Origin: Cladopsammia gracilis
Lineage: Eukaryota; Cnidaria; Anthozoa; Scleractinia; Dendrophylliidae
Direction of reading: 5' to 3'
Assembly (NCBI GenBank): GCA_022457155.1
Contig: JAJGOT010000199.1
Location: forward strand, 124,001-188,000
DNA: 64,000 bases
The notes beneath the pieces were generated by a model that saw nothing but the letters and a program-made list of their open reading frames with translations, ran no database searches and had not been told where the DNA came from. The translations under genes were made by a program, and so were the position numbers. Position 1 is the first letter of the stretch, and each line of letters starts with the position of its first letter. Shown here one piece after another: positions 59,188 through 64,000 of the stretch.

Positions 59188-62100
59188 TTAAACCCACTGG
59201 GTGTGTTCAAGATCCAACTGACCATCCTTGAGATCTACAAGAAAAGTATAGACGCAAAGTAAACTAACCACTAGGAGGCAAGACAAAAACAAATAAATGA
59301 TGTTAAGTTCAGTATGCTTGCTGCTTTATTTTAACTTCAATTTGCGAGTATTTTATTTCACTTCGTTTAGCGTTAAGAGATTAAGCATTTAGCAGTCAAA
59401 AACACGTGTATTTGTTTTATCACTGCAAGCATGGTTTAAGACTCGACAGAGTTAGAATTGATTAGTCTTAGATGTTAGAGAGATATTAGTGGTTTTGATA
59501 GACTTTCGTTAGTAATTGTGTTTTGCTTTGATTTGCAACTGCTAAGCTTTGGTACAATAAGTACTCTACCTAACCAGGGGAAAACCCAAACCAGTTATGA
59601 CTTGGATCACGCGCGTTTTCTCGCGCTTTGCAACAGTTGCATCTCTTTTCGCACATGACATCAGTTGCAGGTTTTCCCGCATTTGGCACCGTTTCCAGGT
59701 TTTCCCGCGCTTGGCAACAGTTGTCTGTTTTCCTGCGCTTGGCACCAGTGATTTGCTTTAGCGTGGCACGGGTTGCGACGGGTTGCGACTGGTTGCATGT
59801 TTTCCCGTGCTTGGTAGTCCAGGAAGTTGCATGCTTTATATTAATTTCGAGTGGTGATTGGTTCGTTGTATTGGCTTTGGTTTTAGGGAAGCCATTAGAA
59901 ACCCGCCATTAGAATGAGCCATTTTCACGATGGCGTAAATTTACCACAACTACCAGACTTCATTTCGTTTTCGTTTGATTCTTAATGAAATGTTGTAATC
60001 CCAGTCAAGATTGAATAACAATTGCCCTAATTTGCACGACAAAAAAAAAACTGAAGGATCCTGGCAGTTGAAGTAAAATGACGCCATAATAAAAATGGCC
60101 TATTGGTTAGCTTCATGCTCAATAGAAATGCTTTATTAGAATATATATGCAGAGATACACGCTACAGATGAAGCAAAGAGCGTTTATCACAAAACAATCG
60201 GGTGCTTGACAGGCAAAATTAAAACTCAGTCTTTAAGACACTTACATCATCACAAATGCAAGGACATTTCCTTCAGTCTCCTGGCAAATAAAACAGATTT
60301 CCCCTCAATTCTCACTACTTATGGTTAACATTAAATACGGTTTTAATTAGTTGCCGCGCAGGCTAGATTTAGATTAGCGTTTTATAAATAGAAATGACAA
60401 AAGAAGCTGTTGTGGTGTTTATAACCTAAGTTAGTTCCTCCTAATGCGTTAAATACATACACTCCGCATGGAAATTTTTCTTTAAAGTAACGCGTAAAAG
60501 AACATGAAATGCCAGTTCGTGTAAGGTTTAAATTATAATGGCCGTTTTTATACTAAAGGCTACACAAGTTGGTTCGTCTGATTCTTGACAGACGCGCCAA
60601 GCAAGCTGATGGACGCATACTCCCTGTTGTGCCTGTCCTTAGGGCCTGGCTAAACTAGGAAACATTGTTGCGGACGCAAATGTTTCCCAGTTTAGCCGCG
60701 TGATTTCAGCTGACGTAATGTTTATCAACAAACATTTTCAATTCCAAACACGTCAGAGTCTTCAAACAACAAAACTTTGTCTCTTTGGGGATCGACACCA
60801 GGCCCCAGTTGTTCAAAAGGTGGATAGCGCTATCCACTGGATAAATCACTATCCAGTGGATAAGTATTAACAAATCCTTTGTGTTATCCGCTGGATAGTG
60901 ATTTATCCGGTGGATAGCACTATCCACCTTTTCAACAACTGGGCCCTGATCGATGCTCCTGTCAAGACCATTTAACAGTGTTGCTGTGTTTCACCCAGGT
61001 GGAAGACAAAATGCTAGGGATACCTGTTCCAGGGCGTCAAGTGCCAAATGACTCTCAGAAAATATAAATTGGGAATGACTGTGGCCCAAAAACAGGAAGC
61101 TTTCTTTGCATTTTAGCCTCTTAACACGCCCAACAACTTACGTACCTACCCGCTTCAAAATGGCCGCTGCGCATGCGTTCCCATGAACTTCCTACAATCC
61201 CTTGCATGCTGCCAAAAGGACGGAGAAAGTCTGGGCACGAGTTTTAGAGGAAATGTATTCAAACTAGTCTTTTTGTCATTAAGGGTTTTTTCCGTACAAT
61301 TTATCAATTTTATTGATAATTTTATTTCAAATATTTCAAAATGTTTCCGTGCACCAAGTAAAACCCCAAAAAATAGGAAGAAATAGGAATTTCTTGAAAA
61401 AATAAGAGAAAATAGGAAGCAGGCCAAAAAAGAGGAAAAAAATAGGAAAAAATAGGAACTTGATGCCTTGCTGTCCAAATCCCACCAAGGTCAAATAACT
61501 TTTTCTTTGCTTCGTGATCCCCATTTGCTTACAGCTGCCTTACTAGGACTAATTCTCAGTGGGAATTTGTGGGTTGTTGTCAGTACTACAATTTTTCACA
61601 CAGTTGATTCTCTGATTTTCACAATTGTATAAGTTGTACTACGTGGCTCACCACTCCTACTAACTTTGTGTTTAAGATACAGAAGATGATCTGGAACAGA
61701 CCTTCCCTCTACATCAAGTTAATTACCTGCATTATTTCTTTTTTTCTCTCTTAACGCTTTCATGGCAGCTACAACTCCTTGAGGCACCACAGTTGTGTCC
61801 GTATTGACGTCCTTCACCACATTAAAATGAAACTGTAGAAGAAAAAAAACAGCGCTTATGTCTGCTAGGTTTGAGCTATACTCTACAGTAGAAACATTTA
61901 ACGAAAACGAAAATAAAATTTTGATGAAATTCAGCCAGCTAATACACATGGTACCAATATTTGTTAGCACTCTCGGGAGTTATAGGGTTAAACATGGCTA
62001 CAACCGTGTGCCACTAAATTTTTGCGGGTTCTATTTTTTGCGTTTTTTTTTTTCACGATCCGCAGAAAAAAAGTTCCTGCAAAATGTTTCTCCGCAAACA

Positions 62101-64000
62101 TTTACTTCACTGTCAAAATTATATACAAACACCACCTTTAACACGCAAAATGAATTCGTGATGGTGCCCATTAAATTAAAACCATCTCAGTGTTCAATCT
62201 AGAATTTAGTCAAAGTGGGTTATATGTCCCGCATCACGCCGCATGACATTTTAAATTGGGTCATTTCAAAAATGGTCTGGGTCAAACTATGATATTGAAA
62301 CTTCGAAAAACTGACATCATCCAAACTATCACCAGTATGTTATAGCTTTTATGCTTTTCACAGTTTTGATTTGTTTATTGCAGTAAACAGTTATAAATAA
62401 TCGTAAAGCTGAATCGTTATTTTAAATAAACGATGCCAAAGAACGCCACACTATTTTCATTTCCTGATTTCTGATCACAAGTAACTATTTCAACTTCAAA
62501 TCATGTTGTCGTTTCATAATGAAACGTAAACACAAGAACAAAGTCAACAAACGAAGCGTCAATCGATCGGTAAAGCGTCGAAGTAGGCTCCAGTCTCTCT
62601 TGGAATTGCTTGGAACGTCTGACACAAAATGTACTCATACGTACGTAGTCTAAATGCCAGTCATTTCGCGCGCTCATTTCAGGGTAGTAAGCACACATAT
62701 TTGTTTTAATTTACTTTTATCATTGCCTGTTGCTTTGAAAGTACTTATTTTTTTGCGTCAGTATGACTCCACGATCATTTCATTTTGCGTCAGAATCGAA
62801 TATTCCGCGTCAATGACGCAAAAACGCGGCCTAGATTGAACACTGCGATCTAAAACGTCTCTTTCGTACGGAAACAAAATGATGAAATTAGAAATAAAAA
62901 TATCGTTCATTGAAAGTGACTTCCTACAAATCGGAAGAATTAATTGCCACCAAGAAAAACCAGTCTTTCCAAATCGCAAAAATTAGTTCCCGCAAAACAC
63001 AAAAAATCACCCATCCATAAAATTAAACTCCCGGAAAAAATAATGCTACACGGTATTTAAAGTCAAAGGATTGAACACTGTTTTATTGCCATCGGTGTTG
63101 ACAGTTGTTGACCCTGCCCAAACGAGGACTGATGTCCACCTGGCCCCTTCACCCACCCCCTTCACTGTTCCTCAATAAGTGAAATAAAAAAAGGAACGGC
63201 ACACTGCACATACCTGCCCTCCACTGCTGTTCGTTTTGGGTGTTGGTTTGCGATCAGCTGCTTCGATGATGTAAGTAGGCATAGAGTGTCGCTTGGTAGG
63301 ATCCTGTTGTCCTGTCTTGGTTCTCATAACAACATTAGGGAGAGGCCTGCTGTTGACTGCTGGCTGTGGCTTAATGTCGGCTGTGTTAGCTGGGTGCGGT
63401 CTGATGTCACCTGTTTTTACTGGCTGGGGTGCGAGGTCGGGTATCTTGAGCGGTTGCATCTTAACATCAGCTGCATTCACCAGTTGTGGCTTATTACCAG
63501 GTGTATTCACCGGCTGTGGTTTACTGTCAGGTCCCTTCAATGGCTGTGGTTTAATGTCCACAGCCTTTCCTTGGTGAGGTACGTCTGACTTGTTTGGTTC
63601 ACTCACCTGTCTCTTTAGCCATGGTGCACCTCCACTCTTTACAGCACCAGTCTGGAGTGCCGCGAGTTTCTTAACATCTGCCCAATTTGCTCCAGTGTTG
63701 CTTGAAGACTTACCACCTGCGGGGAAGATTTGGAATTTGGAGCCACCAACAATGGCAGACTGAGGCCTAGTACGTGAGACTTTGTTACCGCCAGATGCGT
63801 CACGTATTATCTGTTCACGAAGTGAAGCAGAGCTAGACAGGTCTTTAGAAGGCGGACGAGAGCCACTGCCAGTTTTACCATGGTCACCTTTCGAGGCACC
63901 TTGTGTTTGAGAGAAATTGTTGGAGAAGACGATTTCATATTTTGTTTCACGAGACTCTGTTTTCTTAACTTGAGGATGAATCTTGGCATCAGTTGACATA
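59188..64000 (-). CDS. Unrecognised protein with 10-residue PQP repeats, three exons seen
   Basis: Coding exons in minus order are 63999-63214 (perhaps extending past the window), 61832-61727 and 59234-59188. Phases agree and a TAA ends the frame after 312 codons from the ATG at 63997-63999, which may or may not be the true start. Residues 148-217 are seven 10-residue repeats of the form D.KPQPhxxx (DIKPQPLKGP, DSKPQPVNTP, GNKPQLVNAA and so on). The rest is mostly polar and probably disordered (SGSRPPSKD, NWADVKKLAALQ, APWLKRQVSEPNKSD). The best-conserved-looking part is the second exon, VVKDVNTDTTVVPQGVVAAM then KALREKK. No signal peptide or membrane segment is seen. A cytoskeletal adaptor or scaffold would fit the composition, but that is a guess and I do not recognise the family. 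It is convergent with WDR24. Confidence 0.7.
59600..59900. repeat. Degenerate GCGCTTGGCAACAGTTGCA repeat
   Basis: In the last intron of the right-hand gene, words such as TTTTCCCGCGCTTGGCAACA recur about every 25-30 bp, ending GTGATTGGTTCGTTGTATTG. The block is an expanded relative of the CCAAT-rich MITE body, also seen at 42240-42400. Confidence 0.6.
59901..60800. other. Last intron of the right-hand gene, no further feature
   Basis: AT-rich intron sequence. I see nothing I can name. Confidence 0.4.
60801..60948. mobile_element. Palindromic MITE (ATCC-rich), copy 2
   Basis: GGCCCCAGTTGTTCAAAAGG then TGGATAGCGCTATCCACTGG is mirrored by CCGGTGGATAGCACTATCCA then CCTTTTCAACAACTGGGCC. The centre is AACAAATCCTTTGTGTT. 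It is a better copy of the 27205-27345 element. Confidence 0.85.
61833..63213 (-). other. Intron between exons 1 and 2 of the right-hand gene
   Basis: It has a good donor (GGCAG/GTATGT) at 63213 and an acceptor with a pyrimidine tract (TTTTTTTTCTTCTACAG) at 61833. I see no other feature. Confidence 0.6.
63349..63558 (-). repeat. 30-bp coding repeats
   Basis: Seven in-frame 30-bp units encode the D.KPQP repeats. DNA similarity between units (GGCTGTGGTTTA / GGCTGTGGCTTAAT on the plus strand) shows they arose by tandem duplication. Confidence 0.85.

Noticed and set aside
61155..61524. Phe-rich minus frames resembling membrane proteins
   Set aside because: They come from repeated AAATAGGAA words in the last intron of the right-hand gene; no splice sites or conserved motifs support them.

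Overview
The window looks like animal nuclear DNA, most likely from a cnidarian and probably a stony coral. That assignment is an inference. It rests on split genes with clean GT/AG introns, a Twist-type bHLH gene, a eukaryotic tRNA-Cys gene, a WDR24 (GATOR2) gene, and a very heavy load of small DNA transposons, satellites and retroelement remnants. There is no bacterial operon structure and no CRISPR array.

Layout. A compact Twist bHLH gene lies on the minus strand at 80-505. From about 0.6 to 10.4 kb there is repeat-rich DNA with one tRNA-Cys gene (4726-4797, minus). A seven-exon minus-strand gene (10426-21666) codes for a secreted protein of about 485 residues with the order signal peptide, NTR-like domain, Ig, CUB, NTR-like domain. 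Its introns hold nested MITEs, an 801-bp foldback element and a 17-bp minisatellite of about 1.6 kb. Divergent from it, WDR24 runs on the plus strand (24438-47174). I reconstruct 24 exons in consistent phase, giving 839 codons, with seven-bladed WD40 sequence at the N-terminus and a Cys/His-rich RING-like end. Its introns contain a young 5'-truncated LINE, a piggyBac-type element, Harbinger-type MITEs, 88-bp repeat arrays and a 27-bp array that has copied one of its own splice donors. Downstream lies an array of about 28 units of a 241-bp satellite (about 49030-57060), split by a second piggyBac-type element. The right end carries the 3' exons of a minus-strand gene of unknown function (59188-64000, open at the window edge), convergent with WDR24.

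Functions known from the families: Twist is a nuclear mesoderm/muscle regulator; WDR24 is a scaffold and RING subunit of GATOR2, which relays amino-acid supply to mTORC1 at the lysosome; the Ig/CUB/NTR protein should be extracellular. The sequence gives no sign that the genes act together. The most notable signals are a set of foldback elements that all make 9-10 bp target duplications, the duplicated splice donor, and the satellite whose unit keeps a long hairpin.
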